The notes under the pieces were generated by a model that ran no database searches, was not told the origin of the DNA, and saw nothing but the letters and a program-made list of their open reading frames with translations. Positions 42,927-51,711 of a stretch of 64,000 bases of DNA are shown piece by piece. Position numbers and translations under genes: made by a program. The stretch is taken from contig JAAYOH010000099.1 of NCBI GenBank assembly GCA_012520375.1, positions 1 through 64,000 of the forward strand. Direction: 5' to 3'. The stretch's first letter is position 1. The number at the start of each line of letters is the position of its first letter. The DNA is from Clostridiales bacterium (GTDB lineage Bacteria; Bacillota; Clostridia; Christensenellales; Aristaeellaceae).

Positions 42927-44234
42927 TCAGTCCCGGCGCTTTTGTCCCTTCTCCCGCACGGACCCCGCCAGGCGCCACAACGGCTGCAGGTACAGGAAAA
43001 AGGCAAAGGCGATGGACAGCATGGGCGCCCCCACCGTCGTCAGGGGGATCACGCTGGCGGTGGACCAGGGGATCAAAGCCGCCGTTAGCACGGCGGTATC
43101 CTCCAGGTCCTGGGCGAATCCCTCATTATCCGGTACCAGTTCCCGGGTAAGCTGGTCCGTCAGCATGATGGTCAACGCCTGGTTGCAGGCGATCATCCCG
43201 GTGAGGATGGAGGTGAGGAAAACGGCGGCAAAGGGAGTGGTGCATTCCGCCAGTTTTTGGATCGTGGATTTGATGTGGGTCAAAAGCCCGGTATTGCGAA
43301 AGATGCCCGCATAGGCGGAAGAAATACAGATGATGGCCGTCACCCGCAGCATGGAAAGAATGCCCCCGCCGTTCAACATAGCCGCAACTTCGGCATTCTT
43401 GGCCTTATAGCCCATGAGGAGCAGCTCCGGGATCCGTCCCGGCTCCATATGTTGCAAAAACAGGCAAATGGGCAGCGCTGCGATGAGGCTGGCCCCCATG
43501 GCGGCTTTCACGTTCACCTTGCAAAGGGCCAGGACCAGCAACACAGCCGCCGGGATCACTGCCGCCAGAGACAGATGGAATTCTCCCCCGAAAATAGCGG
43601 CCAGGTCCGGCGCCTCGCCCCGGCTGCCCAGGAAGAAGCCCAAGCACCCATAGATGACGCAACACAGCAGGAAGGGGACCCGCGCGGAGCGCAGCATCCC
43701 CTTGATGTTGTCGTAGATGTCGGTATCCGTCAAGGCAGCCACCAGCAGCGCGCTGGTGGATACGGGGGAGCAGCGGTCCCCAAAGAACACGCCGGAGAGG
43801 ATGGCCCCGCCCAGGAGCAGGGGGGAAACGCCCATGGACACCCCCATGGTGGCGCAAATCACCCCCATGGTGGCCGCCGAGCCGATGGCGGTCCCCGTGA
43901 GCAGGGAGATCATGCAGTTCAGCAAAAAAGTCATCAGGAGAAAGATGGACGGGCGAATCAGGCGCACCGCCAGGCATACGATGGTGGGGATGGTGCCTGC
44001 CGCCCGCCACAGCGCCGTAAGCATCCCCACCAAAAGAAGGGTGATGAGGATGTTCTTCACGGTTTTGATGCCCGACAGGGCAAAGTTCAGCACGGTCTTG
44101 AACGCGTATCCCCTGCGCACCCCGTATGCCGTGAACAGTACCAGCCCCAGCCCCAGGGCATACAGGATGGAAATGTCCAGAAGCAAACAGGCAAACAGCG
44201 AGGCGCAGAAAACCCCCAAGGTGATATACTCCAT
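42927..44234 (-). CDS. Na+/H+ antiporter, NhaC family, 435 aa
   Basis: About eleven to twelve hydrophobic helices in a NhaC-type layout, with the repeat motif G-A-I-L-S-G-V-F-F-G-D-R-C-S-P-V-S-T-S-A near 150-170 (the family signature with the charged residues of the transport site) and a counterpart L-I-P-W-S-T-A-S-V-I-P near the C-terminus. It may exchange sodium or organic anions for protons. ATG 44234 with GGGGAG at 5 nt. Divergent from a LysR gene whose product probably controls it. Confidence 0.87.
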   Translation of the reverse strand: MEYITLGVFCASLFACLLLDISILYALGLGLVLFTAYGVRRGYAFKTVLNFALSGIKTVKNILITLLLVGMLTALWRAAGTIPTIVCLAVRLIRPSIFLLMTFLLNCMISLLTGTAIGSAATMGVICATMGVSMGVSPLLLGGAILSGVFFGDRCSPVSTSALLVAALTDTDIYDNIKGMLRSARVPFLLCCVIYGCLGFFLGSRGEAPDLAAIFGGEFHLSLAAVIPAAVLLVLALCKVNVKAAMGASLIAALPICLFLQHMEPGRIPELLLMGYKAKNAEVAAMLNGGGILSMLRVTAIICISSAYAGIFRNTGLLTHIKSTIQKLAECTTPFAAVFLTSILTGMIACNQALTIMLTDQLTRELVPDNEGFAQDLEDTAVLTAALIPWSTASVIPLTTVGAPMLSIAFAFFLYLQPLWRLAGSVREKGQKRRD

Positions 44235-44263
44235 ATCTTCTCCCCGTACCAATTATTATTCTC

Positions 44264-44292
44264 ACTATACCACCGGTCATCCACATTTACAA
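44264..44292 (-). promoter_or_regulatory. Promoter of the NhaC-type gene
   Basis: Minus strand TTGTAA (44292-44287), 17-nt spacer, TATAGT (44269-44264), 30 nt before the start. Its -35 overlaps the -35 of the divergent LysR promoter, so one bound regulator could affect both. Confidence 0.65.
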
Positions 44293-44314
44293 ACTGTTGC
44301 TTTTTGTGTATAAT
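44286..44314 (+). promoter_or_regulatory. Promoter of the LysR-type gene
   Basis: TTTACA (44286-44291), 17-nt spacer, TATAAT (44309-44314), 36 nt before the ATG. Confidence 0.8.
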
Positions 44315-44350
44315 ACAGTCTGTACCTGTTTTAAAGGAGAGAAGAACGGT

Positions 44351-45271
44351 ATGACCTTGATCCAGATGGAATACTTTCTGATGGCTGCCCGGGAACGCAG
44401 CTTCACCAGGGCGGCTTCCAGGCTGTTCATCACCCAGCAGTCCCTCAGCGCTTCCATCGCCGCCCTGGAGGAGGAACTGGGTTGTCCCCTGTTCCTGCGC
44501 CGGGTACCCCTGGAACTGACCTACGCCGGCGCCCAGTTCCGGCAGCACGCCCAGGAGCTCCTGCGCAAGGTAGAACGGATGAAGCAGGACCTTGGCGACA
44601 TCAGCGCCAACCAACGGGGTATCCTGCAGGTCGGCATCGCCCCCACCCGGGGCCGGGCCATCATGCCGGACATCGCAGAGGCCTTCCTGAAAAAGCATCC
44701 CGGCATCCGCCTGGTCATCAACGAGGGCACCAACGACGGCCTGCACCAGGACATCCTGAACGGGGATATCGACATCGCCATCGGCAATTTCCAGGAAGGG
44801 CGGACGGGCATCGCCCTGCGGGACTTCTACGAAGAGGAAGTGGCCCTGTTCGCCTCCGACGAATTGCTGGATCGCTGCTTCGGACAGGAAAAGGGCCCCG
44901 TCATCGAAGCCCTTGAGCGCGGCGATTTCCGGCAGCTGGTCCACTGCCCCTTCGTCCTGGGCAACCCCAAGGATATAGCGGGCAAGATCGGCATGACCGT
45001 CCTGGGCGCCCTGCCCCTCCAGCCCCAGTCCCCGGCGCAAGCGGACAACGCGGAAACCATGCTGACCCTCTGCGCCAAGGGCATCGGCCTTTCCTTCTGC
45101 CCGGTGATCCTGGCCAAAACGGTGCTCCCCGAAAGTAAGTACCGCTCCCTCCATACCTTCCGCCTGGGGGATGTCGGAAAGTACCGCATCCGCTTCGCCT
45201 ACCGGCCCGAGGAACAACTCTGGAAGGTGATGACCTCTTTCATGGACATCGCCACCCGGCTGCTGGGGTGA
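44351..45271 (+). CDS. LysR-family transcriptional regulator, 306 aa
   Basis: N-terminal winged helix-turn-helix (ERSFTRAASRLFITQQSLSA, then S-I-A-A-L-E-E-E-L-G, residues ~16-46), a linker helix, then the substrate-binding-like effector domain (~95-300). ATG 44351 is chosen for AAAGGAG 9-10 nt upstream. Divergent from the NhaC-type antiporter, the usual arrangement for a LysR regulator and its target. Effector unknown. Confidence 0.92.
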   Translation: MTLIQMEYFLMAARERSFTRAASRLFITQQSLSASIAALEEELGCPLFLRRVPLELTYAGAQFRQHAQELLRKVERMKQDLGDISANQRGILQVGIAPTRGRAIMPDIAEAFLKKHPGIRLVINEGTNDGLHQDILNGDIDIAIGNFQEGRTGIALRDFYEEEVALFASDELLDRCFGQEKGPVIEALERGDFRQLVHCPFVLGNPKDIAGKIGMTVLGALPLQPQSPAQADNAETMLTLCAKGIGLSFCPVILAKTVLPESKYRSLHTFRLGDVGKYRIRFAYRPEEQLWKVMTSFMDIATRLLG

Positions 45272-45520
45272 AGGCGGAAAACACACGGTAGGCGCACATC
45301 CGCGTTGATTCCCATCCCATGCACCGGACCAATTGTTGTGATCGTTTTGCTATACTTCAACCTTATTGTGCAAGCCATGTGTATGAAACCAGGGATTCTT
45401 TCGAACAGCCGCCTTGATACAAGCACACGATCCGTCTCAATCCTGAAATTGACGGATGAAGTTCGCAAAGATTTTCATAAAAGGGCTTGCATCCGGCAGA
45501 TATTTGGAATAATATATATA

Positions 45521-45536
45521 ATAAGCTTCTGCTAAC
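45521..45536. promoter_or_regulatory. Degenerate operator palindrome, copy 1
   Basis: ATAAGC-TTCT-GCTAAC: the right half is identical to the other three copies and the left half differs at two positions. It overlaps an AT-rich, -10-like stretch (AATATATATAATA). Confidence 0.55.
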
Positions 45537-45663
45537 TTGCTGCGGGGTGAACGATCCGGCAATCCTTGGGCGATCCCGGTAGATGCCGAAAAAACAGCAA
45601 GGCAAACGCAAGAGGAAAAGAGCAAGGTTGTCGAACCAAGCGGCCTTATTTTTTTGACCTATT

Positions 45664-45679
45664 GTTAGCTTTTGCTAAC
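45664..45679. promoter_or_regulatory. Operator palindrome, copy 2
   Basis: Perfect GTTAGC-TTTT-GCTAAC, 19 nt before the GTG at 45698 and upstream of the methyltransferase genes. Confidence 0.7.
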
Positions 45680-45697
45680 TACCGAAAGGAGAGCCTC

Positions 45698-45922
45698 GTG
45701 GACCATCGTATGCCGCAAGACACAATATCCCATGTAACTCCCCTCGGCAGAATCTTTTCCGTCCCGCTGATCCATCGGAAGCGCGGCCACATCTGTCGCG
45801 GCCTTATGGGTTCATCTTCCCTGGACCAGGGCGACATGGCGTTTGTGTGTCTTCTGACCGGCAGCGCTTCCTTAGGGCCCGGGTATCCGCAAGTTTGGCA
45901 GGCGATGCAAGTCCTCGGATAA
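45698..45922 (+). CDS. Possible small protein, 74 aa
   Basis: GTG start 45698 with AAAGGAG at 6 nt, directly downstream of operator copy 2; the frame ends at 45922, 72 nt before the first methyltransferase. The sequence (begins VDHRMPQDTISHVTPLGRIF) matches no family I know. Placement and ribosome binding site argue for translation, while the sequence itself is not strongly protein-like. It could be a remnant of a longer gene. Confidence 0.4.
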   Translation: MDHRMPQDTISHVTPLGRIFSVPLIHRKRGHICRGLMGSSSLDQGDMAFVCLLTGSASLGPGYPQVWQAMQVLG

Positions 45923-45994
45923 CGATACCTGGGATCGGATTGTTCCGGGAATCTTTACCTGCAGGGAGCAGGAACCATACAGAGGAGAAGGAAA

Positions 45995-46687
45995 ATGAAA
46001 CGTAAGGATGAAATCAAATCCGCATACAAAAGCCTGGGAAAGGCGCACGGCTTCTATGACGGCATGATGATGGGCACAACATTGTTGGGGCGGATGGTGA
46101 TGAAGACCGTGTGGCGGATGACCCAGGAGGATGCCTTGGAATACCGGTTTCGGGCATTTGAAAGGATCCCGGCGGGTTTCGCGGGGAAACTGCTGGAAGT
46201 GCCGGTCGGCACGGGTGTATTGTCCCTGCCGGTTTGGAAGAAGATGCAGAAAGCTGATATCACCTGCCTGGACTATTCCGACAAGATGATGGACGCAGCG
46301 CAGGCGCGTGCAAAGGAAATGGGCATTTCGAATATCACATTCTGCCAAGGTGACGTGGGCGCGCTGCCCTTTGAAGACGGAATGTTTGACGCCGTGGTAT
46401 CCCTCAATGGTTTTCACGCCTTCCCGGACAAGGACAAGGCATATTCGGAAACTTTCCGGGTGCTGAAAGAGGGCGGCATCTTTTGCGGTTGTTTCTACGC
46501 CCAGGGACTGAACAGGCACACGGATGGATACATCCGTAGATTCTATGTGCCCATGGGCTTCTTTACGCCGCCCTTTGAAACGATGGATAGCCTGGAAATG
46601 CGGCTGAAAGGGATGTACGGCGAGGTGGCGGTTTCGAACGTGCAATCCATCGCCGTATTCCAATGCAGGAAATCAAAAGGCAGGTGA
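45995..46687 (+). CDS. Class I SAM-dependent methyltransferase A, 230 aa
   Basis: Rossmann methyltransferase of the Methyltransf_11 kind: motif I L-L-E-V-P-V-G-T-G-V-L (~69-79), acidic residue after strand 2 in T-C-L-D-Y-S-D-K (~90-97), D-V-G-A-L-P-F motif II region, and V-L-K-E-G-G-I-F motif III. The N-terminal ~50 residues form a helical cap (Y-D-G-M-M-M-G-T-T-L-L-G). GAGGAGAAGGAAA precedes the ATG. First clear gene of the 46-53 kb operon. Substrate unknown; the cap resembles methyltransferases acting on small hydrophobic molecules. Confidence 0.88.
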   Translation: MKRKDEIKSAYKSLGKAHGFYDGMMMGTTLLGRMVMKTVWRMTQEDALEYRFRAFERIPAGFAGKLLEVPVGTGVLSLPVWKKMQKADITCLDYSDKMMDAAQARAKEMGISNITFCQGDVGALPFEDGMFDAVVSLNGFHAFPDKDKAYSETFRVLKEGGIFCGCFYAQGLNRHTDGYIRRFYVPMGFFTPPFETMDSLEMRLKGMYGEVAVSNVQSIAVFQCRKSKGR

Positions 46688-46692
46688 CCGAC

Positions 46693-47640
46693 ATGCAAAA
46701 ATACCACATTGAGAAGGACACCGTGCAGGAAACGCTGGTTATCCCACTGTATGGACGCAAGGTCTGTTCAGAACGTTTCCCGCACCTGTTCAAAGACCCG
46801 GATGCAGAGCGGATCTGCAATATGCTGGACTATGACTTTTCCGAAAAGGGAAAGAAGATGGAGAGCGCAATCGGGCTTTTTGGCGCACTGGAAGTGAGCC
46901 AGCGTCAATTCGACGTTGGCTGTGAAGTAAAGGAGTATTTGTCGGGCCATCCGAGGGCTGCCGTGGTGAACATGGGCTGTGGCTTGGATAACACTTTCCG
47001 GAAATGCGACAACGGCCTGTGCAGGGGGTATAACATCGACATGCCCGATGTGATCGAAGTGCGCAACCGTCTGCTTCCGGCAGGAGAACGCGAACAAAAC
47101 CTGGCTTTTGACCTGAACGATGACCGATGGATGGACGGCATCGACGCAAGCGACGGCGCGGTTTTCTTCGCCGCTGGCGTGTTTTATTATTTCAGAACGG
47201 AGGACGTGAAAGCGCTTTTCCGGAAAATGGCCAAGCGTTTTCCGGGCGCGGTGCTGGTATTTGACAGCTGTAACCGGCGCGGTACGAGGCTGATGATGAA
47301 AACCTGGCTAAAAGAAGCAGGCATCCGTGATGTGGGCGCGTTCTTTTTTCTGGAAGATCCAAATGAATTGAATGCGTGGAGCGAGGATTTTGCTTCCGTG
47401 ACCTCGAAAAGTTACATGCGCGGATACAGGGACATATATCGGGAGGTTGGCCTTCTCCATAAGCTTATGATCCGTTTCTGTGACAGCGCAGTGAATATGC
47501 AAATCGTGAAAATATCTTTTCGGCCGGCGAAATCATGGCCGAAAAAGATGAGGGCAATAGAGCCAATGGAGCCAAGGTACAAGCCTCCATGGCCCGCAAC
47601 GGTTCGGACGGCAGGGACGCCGCCGGCAACCAATCAATAA
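46693..47640 (+). CDS. Class I methyltransferase B, PPM/LCMT (Tcmp-like) family, 315 aa
   Basis: Layout of the leucine-carboxyl-methyltransferase-like family (Tcm/PPM type): an N-terminal helix region with I-P-L-Y-G-R-K, then V-V-N-M-G-C-G-L-D-N-T-F motif I (~95-106), N-I-D-M-P-D-V-I-E-V-R acidic loop (~116-126), and F-F-A-A-G-V-F-Y-Y-F (~156-165). Members methylate carboxyl or hydroxyl groups of small metabolites. ATG 46693 lies 5 nt after the previous stop; an earlier ATG has no ribosome binding site. The C-terminal ~30 residues are basic and proline-rich, which may be frayed. Confidence 0.85.
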   Translation: MQKYHIEKDTVQETLVIPLYGRKVCSERFPHLFKDPDAERICNMLDYDFSEKGKKMESAIGLFGALEVSQRQFDVGCEVKEYLSGHPRAAVVNMGCGLDNTFRKCDNGLCRGYNIDMPDVIEVRNRLLPAGEREQNLAFDLNDDRWMDGIDASDGAVFFAAGVFYYFRTEDVKALFRKMAKRFPGAVLVFDSCNRRGTRLMMKTWLKEAGIRDVGAFFFLEDPNELNAWSEDFASVTSKSYMRGYRDIYREVGLLHKLMIRFCDSAVNMQIVKISFRPAKSWPKKMRAIEPMEPRYKPPWPATVRTAGTPPATNQ

Positions 47641-47659
47641 CAAGGCAAAGGATTGCGTC

Positions 47660-48271
47660 ATGAAAAAGAAGATCTGGGACGTATACGCGCCCATCTACGA
47701 GCGATCTATGCGCGCAAATCGGAAAATCTATACGTTTATGTATGACCGCATTCCGGAAATGATCCGGGATAAGGAGGTTTTGGAGGTCGCAACCGGTCCA
47801 GGCCTCTTAGCCAAGCGTGTAGCCCAAGCGGCGAAACGCATGATCGCCACGGATTCCTCCGAGGGCATGATCGCCGAGGCAAAGAAGGGTCATTGCCCAG
47901 CCAACCTGACTTTCGAGGTAGCGGATGGCACTGCCCTGCCCTATGCGGATTCTTCTTTTGATGCGGTGCTGATTGCAAACGCCCTTCACGTGATGCCCGA
48001 GCCGGAAAAGGCGCTTTCTGAAATCGACCGGGTGCTGCGATCCGACGGCATCCTGATCGCGCCGAACTTTGTGAGCCACAAGGCCGGAATCGGCAGCCGG
48101 CTGTGGTCGGGCATCCTGAAAATCGCCGGGATCAGATTTGAACACCAGTGGTCGGGGCAGGAATACCTGTCCTGGCTGGACGCCTGCGGCTGGCAGGTGA
48201 CCTACCGGCAAAAGATAGAAGCCCGCATCGCCCTGATGTACGCAGAGTGCAGAAGAAAGGGCGTGACATGA
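47660..48271 (+). CDS. Class I methyltransferase C, UbiE/COQ5-like, 203 aa
   Basis: Short Methyltransf_11 protein: V-L-E-V-A-T-G-P-G-L-L motif I (~38-48), A-T-D-S-S-E-G-M acidic loop (~59-66), V-A-D-G-T-A-L-P-Y-A motif II, and V-L-R-S-D-G-I-L motif III. AAAGGA lies 7 nt before the ATG. Its stop overlaps the start of the next gene (ATGA). The three methyltransferases A-C are no closer than ordinary family members, so they are not recent duplicates. Confidence 0.88.
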   Translation: MKKKIWDVYAPIYERSMRANRKIYTFMYDRIPEMIRDKEVLEVATGPGLLAKRVAQAAKRMIATDSSEGMIAEAKKGHCPANLTFEVADGTALPYADSSFDAVLIANALHVMPEPEKALSEIDRVLRSDGILIAPNFVSHKAGIGSRLWSGILKIAGIRFEHQWSGQEYLSWLDACGWQVTYRQKIEARIALMYAECRRKGVT

Positions 48272-49161
48272 TCATGTCCAGAAAAGCGACGGAATTTCAG
48301 CGCAAAACCATGAGCAGGCTGTATCGCGGGAAGCAGATATTCAAGCCCCTGAAAACGGGCCGCATCGATGGGCATGTGGCTTGTGTTCGGGAGTGGGCGG
48401 CAAACATCTTCTTCTACTCAAAGAACGGCGCGACGATCATGATCGACGCGGGTTACAATTATCCGCGTCTGAAGGAAAAGATGCGTTGGCTGGACCTCGA
48501 CCCTGCCTCCATCCGCCATGTCCTCATCACCCATCAGGACACCGACCACGTGGGCGCGTTGGAAACGGACAGCGATTTGTTGTTCAGGGATGCCACTGTA
48601 TACCTGAGCGAGATCGAGAACCGTTACCTCACCGGAGAAGTGCGCCGCCGGGTCATCTATCGTTTGTACAGGCTGCCCTTGGTGAAAATCCATAACAGGC
48701 GGGTCCTGCTGCAAGACGAGCAAGTGCTGGATGTCGAGGGCGTCAAGGTGGAATGCCTGCTGGTGCCGGGGCACACGTGGGGCCATATGGCATACCTGAT
48801 CGACGATGGATATCTCTTCACCGGAGACACCGTTTGGTTTGGCGCGGACGGCGGCTACAGCTTCATCAGCACCCTTGCGGAAAGCAATAAACTGGCCGTG
48901 AAGAGTCTGGAGAAATTGGAAAAGAACATCCGGGCGAGAAATCGGCCCATCGCTGTCATCACAGGGCACACCGGATGGACGGACGACCTGAACTATGTTT
49001 TCGCCCACACAGACAGGCCCTGTTCTCCTTTCCGGAGACGTGTTCCGGACCCTTCGGCGCCTTATGACGGATACAATGAAGAAGATGATACGGAAGAAAA
49101 GGCCCGGACGATTCTTCTTGCGAAGCAACAAGAACGACCCGCCGATGGAGGTGCGTCATGA
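48268..49161 (+). CDS. MBL-fold metallo-hydrolase, 297 aa
   Basis: Metallo-beta-lactamase fold: ...I-T-H-Q-D-T-D-H-V-G-A carries the H-x-D-x-D-H variant of the zinc motif H-x-H-x-D-H (~86-96, first His replaced by the H-Q-D-T-D-H arrangement). Later come L-L-V-P-G-H-T-W-G-H-M (~168-178), L-F-T-G-D-T-V-W-F (~189-197) and I-T-G-H-T-G-W (~231-237). Such enzymes hydrolyse lactones, thioesters or phosphoesters. ATG 48268 overlaps the previous stop. The C-terminal ~45 residues are charged and disordered-looking. Confidence 0.85.
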   Translation: MIMSRKATEFQRKTMSRLYRGKQIFKPLKTGRIDGHVACVREWAANIFFYSKNGATIMIDAGYNYPRLKEKMRWLDLDPASIRHVLITHQDTDHVGALETDSDLLFRDATVYLSEIENRYLTGEVRRRVIYRLYRLPLVKIHNRRVLLQDEQVLDVEGVKVECLLVPGHTWGHMAYLIDDGYLFTGDTVWFGADGGYSFISTLAESNKLAVKSLEKLEKNIRARNRPIAVITGHTGWTDDLNYVFAHTDRPCSPFRRRVPDPSAPYDGYNEEDDTEEKARTILLAKQQERPADGGAS

Positions 49162-49304
49162 TCAAAACCGCAGTGAAGATTGCCGATGTGCGGTATGTGC
49201 GAGGCGCATGCCAGCGACGCCATCCGCGCCGTTTGCCCGGTAAAGAGCGGCTTCTTTTCGGACCATTGAAACGATACAGCAGAATGAAAGGCGGATTCTC
49301 ATGA
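49158..49304 (+). CDS. Possible 48-aa basic peptide between coupled genes
   Basis: ATG 49158 overlaps the MBL stop (ATGA) and its own stop overlaps the start of methyltransferase D (ATGA). The sequence is Arg-rich (e.g. RRHPRRLPGKERLLF). It may be a translated spacer that couples its neighbours, or a decayed reading frame: another frame here reads ASDAIRAVCPVKSGFFSDH. Confidence 0.35.
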   Translation: MIKTAVKIADVRYVRGACQRRHPRRLPGKERLLFGPLKRYSRMKGGFS

Positions 49305-50080
49305 AGCCGGATTATAAGAACTGGATGCCCAAAGGCATGATTGCCTCGTTTTTGTCCGCGGCGCTGGTTTTCGGCATGGGAGTTTTTGGTGTCCGGATGC
49401 TGCCGGACGGAACGCTGAAAACCGTGCTCACCATCGTGTTTGTTTTGCTCGCGGCAATCTTCTGCGGATTGACCATCTGGTCGATCCTCCTGTACCGCGC
49501 ATTCGATTACAACGGCAAACGGCAGATGGCCCGGCAGATCGTCGAGGGTACGGCGGCATATGTGAAAGTTCCCCCAGGCGGCAAATGCCTGGACGTCGGC
49601 TGCGGCAGCGGAGCCCTGGCCATCGCCGTGGGCAAACGCAATCCTCAGGCAAAGGTCGTCGGCATCGACCGTTGGGGCAAGGAATACGCCTCCTTCAGCA
49701 AGGCGCTTTGCGAAAGCAATGCAAAGGCCGAGGGCGTCAGCCGCATCTCTTTTCTTTACGGTGACGCCGCGCGCCTGGACTTCCCCGATGAAACCTTCGA
49801 CGCCGTAGCCAGCAATTATGTGTATCACAACATCCCCGGAGACCGGCAGAGCTACCTGCTGGAGACCCTGAGGACATTGAAGAAAGGCGGCACATTTGCC
49901 CTGCACGATATCTTTTCCCGCTCCAAATATGGGGACATGCAAGCGTTTGTTCGGGAACTGAAGGACATGGGTTATCAAAAAGTGGAACTCTTCGACACCA
50001 CCGATGGCACATTCATGAAGAAATCCGAAGCAGCCTGGATGGCGTTGGGCGGCTCGGCGCTGCTGACGGGCGTAAAGTGA
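49301..50080 (+). CDS. Class I methyltransferase D, membrane-anchored, 259 aa
   Basis: Two N-terminal hydrophobic helices (~10-30 and ~42-66) anchor a Methyltransf_25/31-type domain: C-L-D-V-G-C-G-S-G-A-L motif I (~93-103), V-V-G-I-D-R-W-G acidic loop (~116-123), Y-G-D-A-A-R-L-D-F motif II (~149-157), T-L-K-K-G-G-T-F motif III. Membrane anchoring suggests a lipid-like or hydrophobic substrate. The start overlaps the stop of the 48-aa frame. Confidence 0.87.
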   Translation: MKPDYKNWMPKGMIASFLSAALVFGMGVFGVRMLPDGTLKTVLTIVFVLLAAIFCGLTIWSILLYRAFDYNGKRQMARQIVEGTAAYVKVPPGGKCLDVGCGSGALAIAVGKRNPQAKVVGIDRWGKEYASFSKALCESNAKAEGVSRISFLYGDAARLDFPDETFDAVASNYVYHNIPGDRQSYLLETLRTLKKGGTFALHDIFSRSKYGDMQAFVRELKDMGYQKVELFDTTDGTFMKKSEAAWMALGGSALLTGVK

Positions 50081-50090
50081 GGAGAGACAG

Positions 50091-50870
50091 ATGAACGGAC
50101 AAATCGCAATAGGTATCCTGCTTCCCTTCCTGGGCACCAGCCTGGGAGCGGCCATGGTGTTTTTCCTGAAGAAGCATATATCCACCAGAGTACAGAAGGC
50201 GCTCGCCGGCTTTGCGGCAGGGGTCATGGTGGCAGCCTCCTTTTGGAGCCTTTTGCAGCCCGCGCTGGAGGGAAGCGCCGGCATGGGATCGCTTGCCTTT
50301 TTGCCCGCAGCCATCGGGTTTCTGGTGGGCGTGGGCTTTCTGCTTGCGTTGGATACACTCATTCCGCATATGCATATGAACAGGCAACATGAGGGTCCGC
50401 AGAGCGGGCTCAAACGCACCACCAAGCTGATCCTGGCCGTGACGTTGCACAATATCCCCGAAGGCATGGCGGTGGGCGTGGTGTACACAGGCTTCCTGGC
50501 GGGCGACATCGGCATCAGCGCGGCAAGCGCCATGGTGCTGGCCCTGGGGATCGCCATCCAGAATTTTCCTGAGGGCGCCATTGTTTCCATGCCGCTTCTG
50601 GCGGAAGGCATGCCCAAGGGAAAAACCTTCTGGATGGGTGTGCTGTCCGGCGTGGTGGAGCCCATCGCCGCCCTGTTGACGTTGCTCGCCGCCGGGCTGG
50701 TAACGCCGGTGATGCCTTACTTTCTAGCCTTCGCCGCCGGGGCCATGATGTATGTGGTGGTAGAGGAACTGATCCCCGAAATGTCGGAGGGAAAACACTC
50801 CAATACCGGAACCATCGCCTTTTCCCTGGGTTTTGTGCTGATGATGATCCTGGACGTGACGCTGGGTTGA
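50091..50870 (+). CDS. ZIP-family metal transporter, 259 aa
   Basis: Eight hydrophobic helices with the ZIP signature in helix 4 (L-A-V-T-L-H-N-I-P-E-G-M-A, ~115-127) and helix 5 (A-I-Q-N-F-P-E-G-A, ~152-160). The His, Asn, Pro and Glu form the metal site. Length and the ZupT-like order are standard. It moves Zn2+, Fe2+ or Mn2+ into the cytosol. GAGGAGAGACAG lies just upstream, 10 nt after methyltransferase D. A metal transporter inside this operon supports metal control of the locus. Confidence 0.92.
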   Translation: MNGQIAIGILLPFLGTSLGAAMVFFLKKHISTRVQKALAGFAAGVMVAASFWSLLQPALEGSAGMGSLAFLPAAIGFLVGVGFLLALDTLIPHMHMNRQHEGPQSGLKRTTKLILAVTLHNIPEGMAVGVVYTGFLAGDIGISAASAMVLALGIAIQNFPEGAIVSMPLLAEGMPKGKTFWMGVLSGVVEPIAALLTLLAAGLVTPVMPYFLAFAAGAMMYVVVEELIPEMSEGKHSNTGTIAFSLGFVLMMILDVTLG

Positions 50871-51066
50871 GAGAGGAAGCGAAACCTTGGCCGATCACAA
50901 CGATATCAGCATGGATAACATATCGGCCCGGCGCCACGCCCGGAAGTTGATGCGCATCGGCTTGCTGACGGGCTGTATGGTGCTGCCGGGGCCTACGTAT
51001 CGGCAACATCCGGGCCATGGGCGGACTGCTACTGACCATGAAATCCGCGAGACGGGAGGAACGCAT

Positions 51067-51675
51067 ATGAAGACCGCGGCGCGAATCATGAAAAAGAACG
51101 CCGTCATCAAAGGGGAAATCAAAAAGCAGACGTCCAAGGACCGGGCAGATGTGATCTGGTCCCGAGCAACGGAAAAACTGGCTTCGATCCTGGAGCAATA
51201 CACGGAGCTTCCCCATGGCGTTCGCATGCACACAGACAAGTATATCTTTCCGGCCGCTGCGATCTACCTAACGGCCAAAGAGGCCCTTGAAGACAGCGCC
51301 GCCTACAGAATCATCGAAGAAGTTGCCAGCCGCTATTCCTCCGCCGCAGGGAGAAAGCTGGCGGCGTTGATGCGTATTCCGGGGATGCGCAGCCTGTTCA
51401 TCAAAGCCTGGGATCCGATAGCCCGTCGGATGTTTGGCGTGAAGAACGGCTTTCGGAATGTGTTCTACCCGAAAAAGAAGGGTGAATACAGGATGGACAT
51501 TACCGCCTGTCCCTACTGCCGGTATTTCAAAGAGCTGGGCTCCCCGGAGCTGACAAGGATCTTCTGTGAGAACGATGAACGGGTGTATGGAAACTTGCCC
51601 GGGATCGCGTTCGAGCGAACGGGAACCTTGGGCACAGGCACGGACCGGTGCGATTTCTGCGTCAAAAAGGTGTAA
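51067..51675 (+). CDS. L-2-amino-thiazoline-4-carboxylic acid hydrolase-like protein, 202 aa
   Basis: The C-terminal half carries the ATC-hydrolase family pattern: a Y-C-R-Y motif in A-C-P-Y-C-R-Y-F (~140), I-F-C-E-N-D-E-R-V-Y (~157-166) and T-L-G-T-G-T-D-R-C-D-F-C (~188-199), with cysteines that may bind metal or catalyse. The characterised enzyme converts ATC to carbamoyl-cysteine; many bacterial relatives probably do other things. ATG 51067 is chosen for GGGAGG 8 nt before it. The 196 nt before this gene hold no convincing coding sequence. Confidence 0.75.
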   Translation: MKTAARIMKKNAVIKGEIKKQTSKDRADVIWSRATEKLASILEQYTELPHGVRMHTDKYIFPAAAIYLTAKEALEDSAAYRIIEEVASRYSSAAGRKLAALMRIPGMRSLFIKAWDPIARRMFGVKNGFRNVFYPKKKGEYRMDITACPYCRYFKELGSPELTRIFCENDERVYGNLPGIAFERTGTLGTGTDRCDFCVKKV

Positions 51676-51711
51676 GGTCGGATATATGTTTGCAGCAGGA
51701 GGTGCGATGCC

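Larger units (their letters stand above)
45272..45697. other. Intergenic region before the methyltransferase operon
   Basis: No gene recognised. It is AT-rich around 45500-45530 and contains two operator-like palindromes (listed separately). A TTTGACC near 45653-45660 could be a -35 box, but I cannot find a good -10 at the right distance. Confidence 0.5.

Noticed and set aside
50871-51066. N-terminal extension of the ATC-hydrolase-like gene from a TTG at 50887
   Set aside because: The extension is not protein-like and a strong ribosome binding site precedes ATG 51067.
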